A DNA stretch of 64,000 bases from Clostridiales bacterium. Its GTDB lineage: Bacteria; Bacillota; Clostridia; Oscillospirales; Acutalibacteraceae. Positions within the stretch are counted from its first letter, which is position 1; each line of letters starts with the position of its first letter. Shown piece after piece: positions 45,301 through 53,700 of this stretch. The stretch covers positions 12,666-76,665 of the forward strand of contig JAHZDE010000012.1 of the NCBI GenBank assembly GCA_019422525.1, in the 5' to 3' direction. The notes below the pieces were generated by a model. The model was not told where the DNA came from and ran no database searches. It was given only the letters and a program-made list of their open reading frames with translations. Both the position numbers and the translations under genes were made by a program.

Positions 45301-45463
45301 CCCCGTCCTGATAAACCGTGGAATGGGGAGTGGGATAGATTTCGTACCCTTGCTGTTCGGTACCTGCGGCAGCTGCCTGTGTCACCGGAACCATTCCCAG
45401 CACAATACCGGCGGACAGTACGGCAGCCAAGGTTCTGCGCAGTCTGTTTTTGAACTTGACCAT
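39320..45463 (-). CDS. Cell-wall GH84 beta-N-acetylglucosaminidase, multidomain
   Basis: About 2,047 residues. A signal peptide (cut near TQAAAAG) is followed by a GH20-type N-domain and a GH84 catalytic domain with RGFIEGYYGNPWS (about 187). The catalytic Asp pair in ILADDFWSPGG is at about residues 307-308, matching the DD pair of NagJ-type enzymes. Several F5/8C-like carbohydrate-binding domains come next (about 620-1450). Seven FIVAR-like helical repeats (about 1500-1970), an acidic Pro/Thr spacer, then APATG, a membrane helix and RKKGEQK form a sortase-like anchor. It would cleave terminal GlcNAc from mucin or hyaluronan. AAAGGAGG precedes the ATG at 45463. A RAT-terminator switch controls it. 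Confidence 0.92.
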   Translation of the reverse strand: MVKFKNRLRRTLAAVLSAGIVLGMVPVTQAAAAGTEQQGYEIYPTPHSTVYQDGDYIMYDEVNVVYESGIDEATQARLEEVAALKNLKVTASESIEDGKTNILVGVDGSGEYADTYADEHYQIATEALFEKTDSYLLVSDNNVITVVGKNTDASFYGLTTLYHIVNQLESYTIRNFQIEDYADVVSRGFIEGYYGNPWSTEDRAALMTWGGYYKLNTYFYAPKDDEKHRSKWDELYTDQELKEKIIPLAEAGNASKCRFAYALHPFPSGNHFRFDTEEHYQEDLAKLKAKFMQVIDCGVRQIAILADDFWSPGGPNGLRLLNDVTQWLETEVKAKYPDMKTTLPYVPYDYMGNGSGSEFTSLKQAPDNVQLVMTGGKVWGEVTDSFTSTFTNNVGRGPFLWINWPCTDNSKKHLIMGGYTTFLHPGVNPNNIQGIMLNPMQQSEPSKVAIFGNACYSWNIWKSEDEANQAWNDSFKYVDHNGSNANSASNALRELSKHMINQNMDGRVTALQESVELKPLLNEYKSKLSAGTVTAEDTDAIIDEFEVLQKAAKTFRDHAGDSRLRDQIVYWLDCWDDTTEAAITYLEGVKSVLNHDTAGIIDANTNGKAAFDRSKTHSFWYVDHYEVAEVGVQHIVPFINTLASYISTQAETIMDPSKVVQSFITNRQDNPVGNTADVFDGDDGTQVSYRSPVWIYTGDYVGVMFNKEIAVNNIRFLLGNGKNHFEQSKLQYTEDGKEWKDLELTGMENSFTGVRDKYLEIIVKKENLPENFQAMGIRLVATANNQLDAYLNVHEITINKQEDSGSEEITGEYSTNLDNMNGAALGKLADSDAGSEVWLSKSSGEFKDQLPADGAVTYTFSEPVFVESVVLEQGGSAAGDVMKDGVIEYLDSEGQWQKAADVTSDKSQTFTLSVTTSAVRVRNETLAPVWWRLGEFRVVASKEDTAPITYTVMHTDRWKVYQGPESNLYDGNEDTFVWYDPDGDGNTTGDDFMVDDFLGYDLGKVATLESARIVVGHDGGDKLLKYAIETSVDNKTWTPVEGYESYTGASSGKDELSINLNGTKVRYIRIRNLERRGAWGKFSEFTVKEVPTSGDTEHVYTNIETTMKANLNEEGKAFLTGGNVTFSTGSYIGIKLDNIKKITGIEVSELPQGLKLQTSMNAVTWTDYDPDGDTDARYIRVFNSTASDVECTLSTFIVNYLFIGEKKVTSDFANQSTGSDMRTTGTVGYVFDGDLSTIGMITGFQEVGKQILFDLGQEITFNQVRYYINETNLNYIRHAVFEVSNDPDGDDWTEILTVGNGDFTNVWDDTTAKSASYLTHDTQNPGNMYAEATGLNVSGRYLRVRPLTTYSHRWMGFGEIQINGGAYISPEANRDVVSEAVEVQGKLPSYMLDKDFSTTFQSSEKNSSFTYRISEPQGLRTVRLIQLGAVSNAKVEAAFVGEADKMVLGTLNQSITEFVLPQDKTLESITVSWDEIVPEIAEIQTSTAPVTAADKAELEAELDKGVDENWITDSIAAYKKAETIAKEVLDNDYVSQETVNSALGMLKAARSNAKNKASNLDELQKLVDEALTNEGNLYSAATFADYSEAVDNLKNALENPDNLDTETADELTNALKLAQDALEYSIRNRELAEIALRKLATVTAEDYTAASYAALTESGDALSALIAQDKTGDRVNPQEMAEATQAFTAALDGLVDVTDLKAAIAEFDTVDGNLYTDESYTAYTEAVETGKKLLESGTAEEIKAAIKDIKEALAGLEEYVAPDKTLLQKTYDYALTLSTEGVTDSAKKFFTDALAAAQAVLDDNKATQQEVDTAWDNLLNGIWGLGLTQGDKTLLEQLIAKADDMMANSGKYVESNWQQLVEALEKAKDVYDDGDAMEEDVQPAAEALLKAIMAQRYKADKSILQELIEKANKMDVSTYTLESVAVFRAALYNANLVMADETLSVDDQAVVDEAVSQLNAAIENLSADTDSTKPDDGKDDDTDKPSTDDGKGDTPATTKPSGNENTGKPQAPATGDYTNLALWLAAALISMAGAAYLVFQRKKGEQK

Positions 45464-45525
45464 GATTTGCCTCCTTTTCAAAAAAATACGTTCTGGAAAC
45501 TGACAAAGGCTATTACACTTTGCTG

Positions 45526-45612
45526 AAATAAAATAAGACCTATTAATCCCAAATGCCTTTTTTAGAAAGCCTCCAGGTTAATAGGTCTTGCCTGCCGAGC
45601 AGTAACAATCCT
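45526..45612 (-). promoter_or_regulatory. RAT antiterminator site and overlapping terminator (BglG/LicT type)
   Basis: The leader RNA has GGATTGTTACTG (5' half) and GGCAGGCAAGACCT (3' half) at 45612-45583, matching the RAT consensus bound by BglG-family antiterminators. The last bases of the RAT are also the 5' arm of a perfect 12-base terminator stem (arms 45589-45578 and 45546-45535, followed by ATTTTATTT). Binding of an antiterminator would block the terminator and allow GH84 expression. No BglG-type gene is in the window. Confidence 0.88.
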
Positions 45613-45637
45613 CAATGCCAGTTTCATTATCAGGTAA

Positions 45638-45667
45638 ATAATACCACAAAAACAACCGATTTGTCAA
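45638..45667 (-). promoter_or_regulatory. Promoter of the GH84 gene
   Basis: TTGACA (45667-45662), an 18-base spacer and TATTAT (45643-45638). Transcription starts about 20 bases before the RAT. Confidence 0.82.
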
Positions 45668-45821
45668 TTGTTTTTTGTTAGTTGAGTAAATCTTGTGTAT
45701 ATTATCTATATTTTCTATCCGTTATCAGGCATACAGGACAGAAAAAAAGCTGCCCCCCCAATTTTCCGGTGGTTTCAGCCTTTAAAAACAAAAATTCATA
45801 TTTTCAAACAAACCGGTTTTC

Positions 45822-46976
45822 TCAAAACTTCTCACACCCGGCCATTTTCATTCCGCACCGGACAGCCCGGAACAGCCGAACCGCCGCATCCCGATAGAGG
45901 GCTTCACTATCCTTCATGGCCTGCTGCAAGTCCATAGCGCCGCTAATAGTGGTCATCACCGTTTCGATTCCGCACTGATAAATCGGCTCATACCCGGGCA
46001 AAACGCCACCCACGATGGCCACCGCCGGGACTCCTGCTTTCCGGCACCGTTTTCCCACACCGGCAGGGACTTTCCCATAGGCGGACTGCCAGTCCATCCT
46101 GCCTTCCCCCGTCACCACCAAATCGGCATCCCGAATGATTTCGTCAAAGTGTATCAAGTCCAGCACCGTGTCAATGCCCGACTGGAGCCGTGCACCCAAA
46201 AAGGCCATCAAAGCAAACCCCAGCCCTCCCGCCGCGCCGGCTCCGGGAACGTCCCTTCCCGAAGATGAAACGGTTTTTTCCACCAAATCGGCATAGTGGC
46301 TCATGCCCTGTTCCAGCCTTTGCTGCATTTCCCTGCCGGCTCCCTTTTGAGCGGCAAAGGTAAACGCACAGCCCCGCTCTCCCAGAAGAGGGTTGTTCAC
46401 GTCGCACATCACCACAAATTCGGTTTCCAAAATTCCCGGATACAGCCCCGACCTGTCGATACGATCTACTGCTTCCAAATCGCTTCCGCATCCCCGCAGC
46501 ACAGTCCCAGACTGATCCAAAAAACGCACCCCAAGCGCGCTGAGCATTCCCATTCCGCCGTCGTTGGTGGCGCTTCCCCCAATGGCAATGACAATTTTCC
46601 GAACTCCCCGGGACAGGGCATCCTGAACCAGTTGCCCTACTCCGAAGGTAGTGGTTTTCATGGGGTCCCTTTGGGATGGAGGAACCAAGGGGAGCCCCGA
46701 AGCCGCCGCCATTTCGATAACGGCAGTCCCTTGGGACAGGATGCCATATTGAGCTTCTACCGGCTCAAACAAGGGACCATGAACCGATATTGTGACCTTC
46801 TCCCCGCCCAGTCGGCCTACCAGCGCGTCCACGGTTCCCTCACCGCCGTCCGCCATGAGCAGGCTGACCGTTTCCCCATGGGGGAATATTTCTTCCGCCG
46901 CCTCCTGTAATAGGGCGTTGATTTTTGCAGAAGACAGCGAGCCTTTAAATGAGTCGGAAGCAAAAACCAGTTTCAT
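45822..46976 (-). CDS. Glycerate 2-kinase (GarK/GlxK family)
   Basis: A 384-residue two-domain kinase making 2-phosphoglycerate from glycerate with ATP. Family signatures are FASDSFKGSLSS at the N-terminus, MADGGEGTVDAL, IAIGGSATNDGG and MCDVNNPLLG. The length is typical. It is a single gene divergent from the tRNA promoter region. No glyoxylate or glucarate pathway genes lie beside it. The names garK, glxK and glxK-like cannot be told apart by sequence alone. No clear terminator is seen in the 154 bases between its stop and the GH84 promoter. Confidence 0.93.
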   Translation of the reverse strand: MKLVFASDSFKGSLSSAKINALLQEAAEEIFPHGETVSLLMADGGEGTVDALVGRLGGEKVTISVHGPLFEPVEAQYGILSQGTAVIEMAAASGLPLVPPSQRDPMKTTTFGVGQLVQDALSRGVRKIVIAIGGSATNDGGMGMLSALGVRFLDQSGTVLRGCGSDLEAVDRIDRSGLYPGILETEFVVMCDVNNPLLGERGCAFTFAAQKGAGREMQQRLEQGMSHYADLVEKTVSSSGRDVPGAGAAGGLGFALMAFLGARLQSGIDTVLDLIHFDEIIRDADLVVTGEGRMDWQSAYGKVPAGVGKRCRKAGVPAVAIVGGVLPGYEPIYQCGIETVMTTISGAMDLQQAMKDSEALYRDAAVRLFRAVRCGMKMAGCEKF

Positions 46977-47154
46977 TTATTTTCCCCTCTCCTTCCGGCA
47001 GAACCTTCACACCCACTTTTTTGGGCAGCCGCCGCATTTCTCTATCATCAGGTTATACCCCTTTCCAAAACGATTGTCAATGGAAAACTCGGGAAAAAGA
47101 GAAGAAAGCCATTCCCCCGGGTCTGCGCCTCCCTCAAAAGAGTTGAGAAATAGG

Positions 47155-47183
47155 TTGACAAGAAAAACCTTGTGAGATAAAAT
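47155..47183 (+). promoter_or_regulatory. Promoter of tRNA-Arg
   Basis: TTGACA (47155-47160), a 17-base spacer and TAAAAT (47178-47183). Transcription would start about 60 bases before the tRNA. Confidence 0.8.
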
Positions 47184-47251
47184 AAATACGATTGTTTTAG
47201 CTTGTCAGAAGATGGCAGGCCGGAACTTATCAAATCCAATCCGTTCCCCAT

Positions 47252-47326
47252 GCCTCCGTAGTTAAATGGATATAACAAACCCCTCCTAAGGGTTAGTTGT
47301 GAGTTCGATTCTCGCCGGGGGTGCCA
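47252..47326 (+). tRNA. tRNA-Arg (anticodon CCT)
   Basis: A 75-base cloverleaf. Acceptor GCCTCCG pairs with CGGGGGT, the anticodon stem AACCC pairs with GGGTT, and the loop CTCCTAA places CCT at 47285-47287. The T arm is GTGAG-TTCGATT-CTCGC, and the 3' GCCA is encoded. It decodes AGG. Tyrosine recombinases often integrate at such 3' ends, and a decayed integrase gene lies directly downstream. Confidence 0.95.
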
Positions 47327-47332
47327 AAAAAT

Positions 47333-47373
47333 GACGCCGTAAGCCGCTTTTTCGTGGTTTGCGGCGTTTTCTT
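47333..47373 (+). terminator. Terminator after tRNA-Arg
   Basis: ACGCCGTAAGCCGC pairs with GTGGTTTGCGGCGT through G-U tolerant pairing, followed by TTTCTT. Confidence 0.7.
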
Positions 47374-47515
47374 GTTATCCATTCTTCTGCGCTTGGCAAT
47401 TCGCTTGCGTAAGATTGTTTATTCGCTTTTTTCTGCATACCTGCTAATTGGCTTCGAACTATTTTTCTGGCCTTGCTAATAAAAAACGCCAATTTGCTAA
47501 TATGATTTTCCCGCC

Positions 47516-48918
47516 CTATTTTTCGGATGGGGCCGACACCAGCAATGCGGCCAGTGTGTTTGCCAGTTCCGGCGACTTGCGAAGCTGTTCCACCAGGGCC
47601 TCCAAATCCAATGTGGCGGGCGCCGGTTCCTTTGGTTCCTCCGGGGGACGAACCGAACGCAGGTCGGGATTGGCATAGAAGGCGCTCTCAAACTTCTGGG
47701 CATTGATCTTGCGGTCCTCGTCCAGAATGTGAGCATACACGCTGGTGATCATGTCGATTTGGGCGTGGCCCATGTCGCCCTGGGTGGCCTTCAGGTCGCC
47801 GTGGTTCAGTTTGAGTTTGTAAGTGATGCTGGAGTGCCGGAGAGAATGGAAAACCACATGGGGAAATCCGTTGTCCTTGATGAGCTTGTTAAAGGCCCAG
47901 TTGATGATCTGGCTTTCCATAGGGCGTCCGTTGCTGGTGCAAAACACAAGATCATTGTCGATGTATTCGTCACCAAACAGGTCTTTCAGCTCGTCAATTT
48001 CGGCTTTCCTGTCCACCAGCATTTTAGCAACCGTCTTGGGAAGGTAGACCCGCCGAATACTGGTCTTGGTCTTTGGTTCTTTTAAAACAAGTGCTGTATG
48101 GGTGCTTGCGATACAAGGAGGAAACTTTTTGATTACCCCTTTATCGCCGAGATCATCCAGCGCCCCACGAGTGACACACTGCAATTCCTTGTTGACGAAA
48201 ATGCTGCATTACCAGCATCAATGCTGTGCGGAGATATATGGACACAATCCCATGTCAATCCGAGCATTTCGCCCATATGCAAAGAGCAGGAGAACGCAAG
48301 GTTCAGGGCCAGCAATAAAATCGGGTCATCACAAACCTCCATTGCTTTTGCCAGCATATCAGCGGTCCAGATTTCCCGCTCCTTATGCTCCTCTTTAGGA
48401 AGGGTGGCGTTCAGAACAGGGTTTCTTGCCATCAGTTCCCAGCGCACAGCCTGGTTAAAGGCATTACGCAGCAGCTTGTGGATTTCACGAACGGTGTGGG
48501 GAGTCAAATACTCATTTGTTGGCTTGCGATTGTTTACGCTGACCGCTTTCACGCTCAGTAAATCCCGGTAGTATTTGTCCATCATTCGTGGAGTGATTTC
48601 CTCCAAGCACATATCCCCAATAATAGGGGTTATGTAGTTTCTCATTAAGCCTCGACGGCTTTCGTATGTGGACATTGCCCAGGTGTTTACACCGTAAATA
48701 GACATATACTCACCCAGCAAGTCATTCAAAGTCTTGGCGTTGGGGACGATGAAGGTGCCGGATTCCTGCTCATACTCGATCTGAGCTTTTCGCTTTTTGG
48801 CTTCTGCATTGGTGTCAAAGGTTTCCCACCGCTGCCGTCTCTTACCGGCCTCATCAAAATAGGCATATCCTACCGAATACTTGTTTTTGCGCTTTACAAT
48901 GGATGTTATACTCAGCAA
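47516..48918 (-). pseudogene. Tyrosine-type site-specific integrase, frameshifted
   Basis: Two overlapping frames together encode a full phage-type integrase. The N-terminal part (48918 to about 48200) has the arm- and core-binding regions and the start of the catalytic domain. The C-terminal part (about 48200 to 47516) has HSLRHSSITYKLKL (HxxR), GDMGHAQIDM and the Tyr in ITSVYAHIL. One T appears lost from a T-run near 48205; restoring it joins the frames. The first catalytic Arg is replaced: SLHMGEMLGLTW has His (CAT) where the family has Arg before xGE. The integrase is thus doubly inactive. A TTG start overlaps the upstream excisionase stop. Confidence 0.88.
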
Positions 48919-49292
48919 CTCCTTTCTGTGATTTTTATGTAGTGATTTTGATCGGCGTACCAGCTTTCAAAGCTGTCATTGATGACTCGGATTCTCCGGT
49001 CTATGATCATGTTCTCCAGGTGTGCCCGCTTTACCAAGTCATAGGCGATTTCCGATTTAAGGCCAAGAAGCTCAGCGAGCTGCGCATTGTTGTGTGCCGC
49101 CACTTTGTGCCTGGGGGTGTGCCATCCACCTTCTTATAGTGGAACTGTCCAGCATTACCCGCATATGGCCCGCCACCTGGATAGTGGTAAAATAATTTTT
49201 CTTGACCAGCCAATATGATTCGACTTTGCCTAAGCCAAGAATCCTGCCCATCTCTGGGACAGAGATACTTTTTTCGTCTTTACTTGTGGCAT
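48912..49292 (-). pseudogene. Double helix-turn-helix excisionase-like gene, frameshifted
   Basis: AGGAGG and an ATG at 49292 start a gene whose frame is lost within a six-A run near 49275. One extra A would give KSISVPEMGRILGLGKVESYW, a MerR/excisionase-type helix-turn-helix. A second change near 49140 moves the frame to FHYKKVDGTPPGTKWR. A third near 49100 leads to NAQLAELLGLKSEIAYDLVK, a second helix-turn-helix that ends at 48912. The intact gene would be a two-domain excisionase regulating the adjacent integrase. Confidence 0.8.
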
Positions 49293-49421
49293 TATGTAAC
49301 CTCCTCTTAAAATTGAAGATTGCCTTTGTTGTGGCTCCATTGTAAGAGGATTGAGGAAAAAAGTTAAGGATGCCGATTGGGCAACCGGCATCCTTGACAA
49401 ATACTATAATTTTTGATCCAG

Positions 49422-49595
49422 TCATTCATCAAAACTCTTTTTAGAAATACGGATATGGCCGCCTACTCTGACACTGTGAAACAATCCTTTTTTCACAAGA
49501 TTGTATGCGGTGGGACAGCTGATTTCCAAAATGTCCTGTATCTCATCTACGGTATAAGTGCGTTCTTCATAGCAATCAGCGTCCTCCCGAGGCAT
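49422..49595 (-). CDS. Small excisionase-type helix-turn-helix protein, probably truncated
   Basis: A 57-residue protein with the motif TYTVDEIQDILEISCPTAYN, LVKKGLFHSVRVGGHIRIS, ending KKSFDE. Excisionase-family members normally continue with a Trp (SFDEW). Here the next codon is TGA, and in the same frame the following codons would read L-D-Q-K-L before TAG at 49406-49404. So a TGG-to-TGA change has probably removed the last six residues. The ATG overlaps the end of the DUF4261 gene by 20 bases. It may still bind DNA. Confidence 0.7.
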   Translation of the reverse strand: MPREDADCYEERTYTVDEIQDILEISCPTAYNLVKKGLFHSVRVGGHIRISKKSFDE

Positions 49596-50454
49596 ATTTC
49601 CCCATGTTGATGTCCAGCACCCCTCTGGGAGGTTGGATCAGGGCATCCTCATACTGGCACTTCCACTGAATCTCCCGGCACATCTGGCCATCCGCCACGC
49701 CGTCTATGGTTTCACCATCCTTAATGGGGTTATCATGTTCCAGAATGTAGGACGCCACATTGTAGGCATGGTTTACCACCCAATTTGGGTCCATGTCGTG
49801 GAAGTGGTACTGGAGATCCGGTATAAACAGGGTGCTCATGCCCACCGTGTCGATAAGCATATCCTCAGTACCCTCAATGTTGAAGAATCGGACATTGACG
49901 CCAAAGCGGATGAACCGATCCGAATCTTCGATCTGATGGGAACGCACATCCTCCGCCAGTAGGAGCTTGCCGCAGTTCTGGAAATAGAACGCCTCACAAG
50001 TGGGGTACAGCTCCGCCAGAGCCTCCAAGAAGTCGGCGTCCAGGTTGGCCCGCTCCAGCGCCGGAAGCGCCGCAGCCAGCATATCGGTGGCCACCACCTG
50101 ATACCGGCACTCCCGGAAAACCCGCTCTCGGTCCTCCTGGCAGTCCCACATCTGGCTCATAAGGAAGGCATCAAAGCCTTTGCCCTTGAACTTGTCGCAT
50201 TTCATCACCATCAGCTGTACCGGGCACTTGCCGTCCTGAAATTCCGCTATATGATCCAGAGCGGCAAAGCCAGCCATTTTCTTATCATAACAGAAGCACT
50301 CTACCGATCCGATGTGTTTCTCTATTACGGCAGTCATTTTTTCTTTGTCCGGCATGGGCACCGGTTCCTTAAACAGCATTTGAATGAGATAGGGGCCTCC
50401 GGGCTGGGGGCCTTTTTTGTCATCCAGGTTTTGCTGGAACACTTTATTGCTCAT
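49576..50454 (-). CDS. DUF4261 domain protein (immunity-type)
   Basis: A 292-residue cytoplasmic protein resembling the DUF4261 family: FCYDKKMAGFAALDHIAEFQ, LMVMKCDKFKGKGFDAFLMS and DTVGMSTLFIPDLQYHFHDM. DUF4261 occurs in bacterial polyimmunity loci. The start is the ATG at 50454 behind GGAGGTGGAG. A related DUF4261 domain is also embedded in the giant fusion protein encoded at 50782-56418. A role in neutralising contact- or polymorphic-toxin attack is inferred from context only. Confidence 0.78.
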   Translation of the reverse strand: MSNKVFQQNLDDKKGPQPGGPYLIQMLFKEPVPMPDKEKMTAVIEKHIGSVECFCYDKKMAGFAALDHIAEFQDGKCPVQLMVMKCDKFKGKGFDAFLMSQMWDCQEDRERVFRECRYQVVATDMLAAALPALERANLDADFLEALAELYPTCEAFYFQNCGKLLLAEDVRSHQIEDSDRFIRFGVNVRFFNIEGTEDMLIDTVGMSTLFIPDLQYHFHDMDPNWVVNHAYNVASYILEHDNPIKDGETIDGVADGQMCREIQWKCQYEDALIQPPRGVLDINMGKYASGGR

Positions 50455-50482
50455 TTGGTCTCCACCTCCTGACGAATCCTCT

Positions 50483-50766
50483 TTAATAATCAAGCAGGAT
50501 GGGTACCTGCTGTTCCTCGGCAAACCGCATGGCCCGCCAGAACATGGAGAAGGCGAACTTGGCAAGGGATTGGGTGTCATACTGAGTGTGTTCCGGGATG
50601 TCCGCCTTGCTATACTGTCCATTCGGGCCCACGGTCCCGTCTACCGGGTATCCCTCCGTATCTGACCAATCAAGGATGGTATCTTCATCGGCCTGCCACG
50701 CCAGCTGGTTCAGCTTCTCCAGCTCCTTCCTTGGAGTTCGATATATTGCTTTCGATATTCGTTCAT
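50483..50766 (-). pseudogene. Small immunity-array protein, frameshifted
   Basis: An ATG at 50766 (GGGAGA upstream) begins MNEYRKQYIELQ, but the frame ends soon after. The continuation KELEKLNQLAWQADEDTILD lies in another frame down to 50483. One extra A in a short A-run near 50732 would join them. A GTG-started frame from 50791 also reaches the same C-terminus, so an intact 102-residue protein cannot be excluded. No function is recognised. Confidence 0.65.
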
Positions 50767-50781
50767 GGTCACACTCTCCCA

Positions 50782-53700
50782 TCAATCCCACCAGAGATAC
50801 CAGACGGTGGACTGCCGCAGCACATCAGCCAAAGCGCCCACGGTGGCGTCTTCCGGTCCCTGGTCGATCACATCGGGGCAGAAACCATACAGTTCCACCG
50901 CTGCATCCATGGCCTTCTCCTTGGGGACGGGGGCCGGGAGCAGAAACTCCAACTCGTCGTGGCTCATGGCAGCGGGCACCGCCCCATGCTGCTCAAACCA
51001 GTATTTCGCCACTGCCATCAGTTCCGGTGTATCGGGGCATTCATTCCAGCCACCAAAGGGTAGATAAGCAAAAATCTCCCAAGGATTCTTCACTGGGATT
51101 TTAGCCAGAATGAGAGGATAGGTCATATTGTTATCGGAATTCCAGTAGCTTGAAAAACGACGGTTATCATATCCGCCCTCCATCTCGCCCAGGATTTCCT
51201 CATCCCAGTCCATATCGTCATCCTCGGCTTCTTCCTTGCGCTGCCCAATCATTTCCTCCAGAACTGCCTTACTGTTCTTGATGGGGGCGGAGAGCATTTT
51301 CTTCCGGTATTCGGCAACTTTGTCCGGGTCGAAAGCATAGTCGTCCTCGCCATCGCTGTCCGGGTCAGAATTCATAATCAGGCATTCCCACAGGATTTCG
51401 TCATCCGCCTTGATGAGCACCGGCACAAAGCCTTCCTGGACGCTGTCTCGCTTGGCATAGTTGTATGCTGCCATAATGGGGTCATCGTCCTTCATGGAGG
51501 GGAAATAGGTGCATTCACAGTCCAGATACTCCATCAAAGCCTTGGCCAGCTCTGAAGGCTCCAGCGTATCCTCGTCAAAGTTCTGTCCCTGCCAGTTGAC
51601 GAACCGCTTTTCAATAACTTTTGCCATAGCCTGATAATAGTTCTCATCAAAAGGAATAAACAGATAGGCTTCATCCTGAAACTTATCGGAATAATATTGC
51701 TCTGAGCCGAAATATTCCAAGGCATAGTTGTCAATGTCGCTGGGGAAGTAAGGGCTGTCCGCCTCCCCATAGTAGTATCCGGCAAAGGCTGCGCCCTCCT
51801 TGTTGAACAGCGCCCCAAAGAGCTGTCCTTTCAGCTGGTCCCGGATAAAGCCACGCAGATCGGCGCGGCTCAGATCCGCCATAAACGGCTGCACCTGCTC
51901 CCAGTACCGCTCCATAAATTCCACGCTCATCAGATCATGTTCCATGCACCAGCGCAGGTAAATGGCCATGTGGTTGTAGGCATTGATGGGGTCAATAGGC
52001 AGCTTCTTCTCCTCAATGCTCTCGATATGATAAGAGGCATCGTCCATATAGCCGGTGAAATCCTCATCCGCAAGCGTTCCTCTGGTGATAGCATCCTGAC
52101 GATCAGGCTCCACTACAAAGCTAATGCCGTCCATTTTGTCCAGCAGGGCTTCCGCATTATGGGCCAGTTTGTACTCCAGCTCGTCCCGGTAAAGAGGGAT
52201 CACCTGATAGAAGTTGACTTCCTCGCCTCCCGGTAGGGTGCAGACCTCGCTGCCATCTTCGGTGTCCTGGGGACCGGTCAGAATGGCAGCGCAGAGCTTC
52301 GTATTTTCCGCAAAGTCCTCCTCATGGTCCATGGTATGGCCGAAGCCCAGCCAGGTATCGCTGGCAATGGGCAGGCGGGCCAGGGCTTTCAGAAGGTGGA
52401 TGGGCCAGTACCACCGCTCATTCCTCAGATCCTCATACTTCAGCTTCCAGTCCTTCGGCAGAGCGATGGCCAGCTCTGCTCGCTCCAGCTTGTATTCCGC
52501 CAGTTTCTCCGGCACATTCATCCGGTGAGCACCCATACCCATCGTCACCAGTGTGTAATAGTCTCGCTCCTCAGAGGGAGGAACAACGCAGATGTCCACA
52601 TGGATGTCCGGGGAAGACAGCTCATGGAACACATTATCAAACTTGCCGAAGTACTGTTGAATGTGCCCCTCGACAGCCTCCATCTCCTCCTCAGTGTAGA
52701 CCTCGGGAACGCCGGTTTCTTCATCCTCGGGCGCTTCGCTGTCCGGGTCATCTTCATCGTCGTCATGGTCAGGGTCACCGCCTGATGACGCCCAGGAGAT
52801 TTTCAGCGTCATCTGATCTTCCGGCAGACTGACGCCGGGGCTGCGGGTGATGGTATGCTTATCATCTGCCGCAAAGCCGATGGTCTCTCCATCGTGGAGT
52901 TCCACATCATTCTCCAGCACATAAGACACAAGGCTGGCCAAAAAGTCCCGCAGATCGCCCGGCTCAGCATCGGTGTCCAGTACCTCCATCTCGTCTTTGC
53001 CAAACACATCCATTCCGTAGGTATAGCCATTTATACCGGTTTCGTTCCGGTACAAGCCGAACCAGATCCAGTTGAAGATGGGCAGTTCATCCTTCTGCAT
53101 CATGTCGGCAAAGCCCTCATAGAACCGGGGTTCAAACACCACGCCGCTGGTGTAGATGCCGGTGGCATATTTCTGACGGCAGCAGGCGGCCATTATCTTG
53201 GTGAATAGCTTGCCCTTTTCCATCAGGTCTTCCTCTTTACCCAGCACCGCTACCATGATGTGAGCGCTGTGCTCTTTGGCAGCCTTGACCGCATCCGCCC
53301 ACATATAGTTGTTTTGGGCATTGGCCTCGGCCTCACCGCCTGGAATTGGATAGTTGTTCAGGCTGACCGCGCCAATCATATCCCCTACCTCAAATACCAG
53401 CGCGTCGTCGTCCTTCTCCTCGCTGGCGTCGTATTCATCCACGGTGATGTCCCATTTTTCCTTCATGTTCTGGATGAACTGCTCCTTGTCCCACTCTCCC
53501 ATGGACAGCAGAACAAAGCCGGTAAAGACGCCTGTGTGGTCACTCTCGTCCTCGGCCTCTGCCTCGGCCCGCTTTGCGATCTCCTCCTGACACGCTTGGA
53601 TCACCGCCGGGGCGTCCTCGTCCTCCGGGTCCAGCTCCGCCCACCGCTGAGCGTAAGGGATAGCCTTTTCTTCCTGACCATAGAGATACTGATAGGCATA

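Noticed and set aside
48133..48210. Programmed ribosomal frameshift in the integrase
   Set aside because: There is no heptameric slippery site with a downstream structure, and the active-site Arg is also lost, so decay is simpler.
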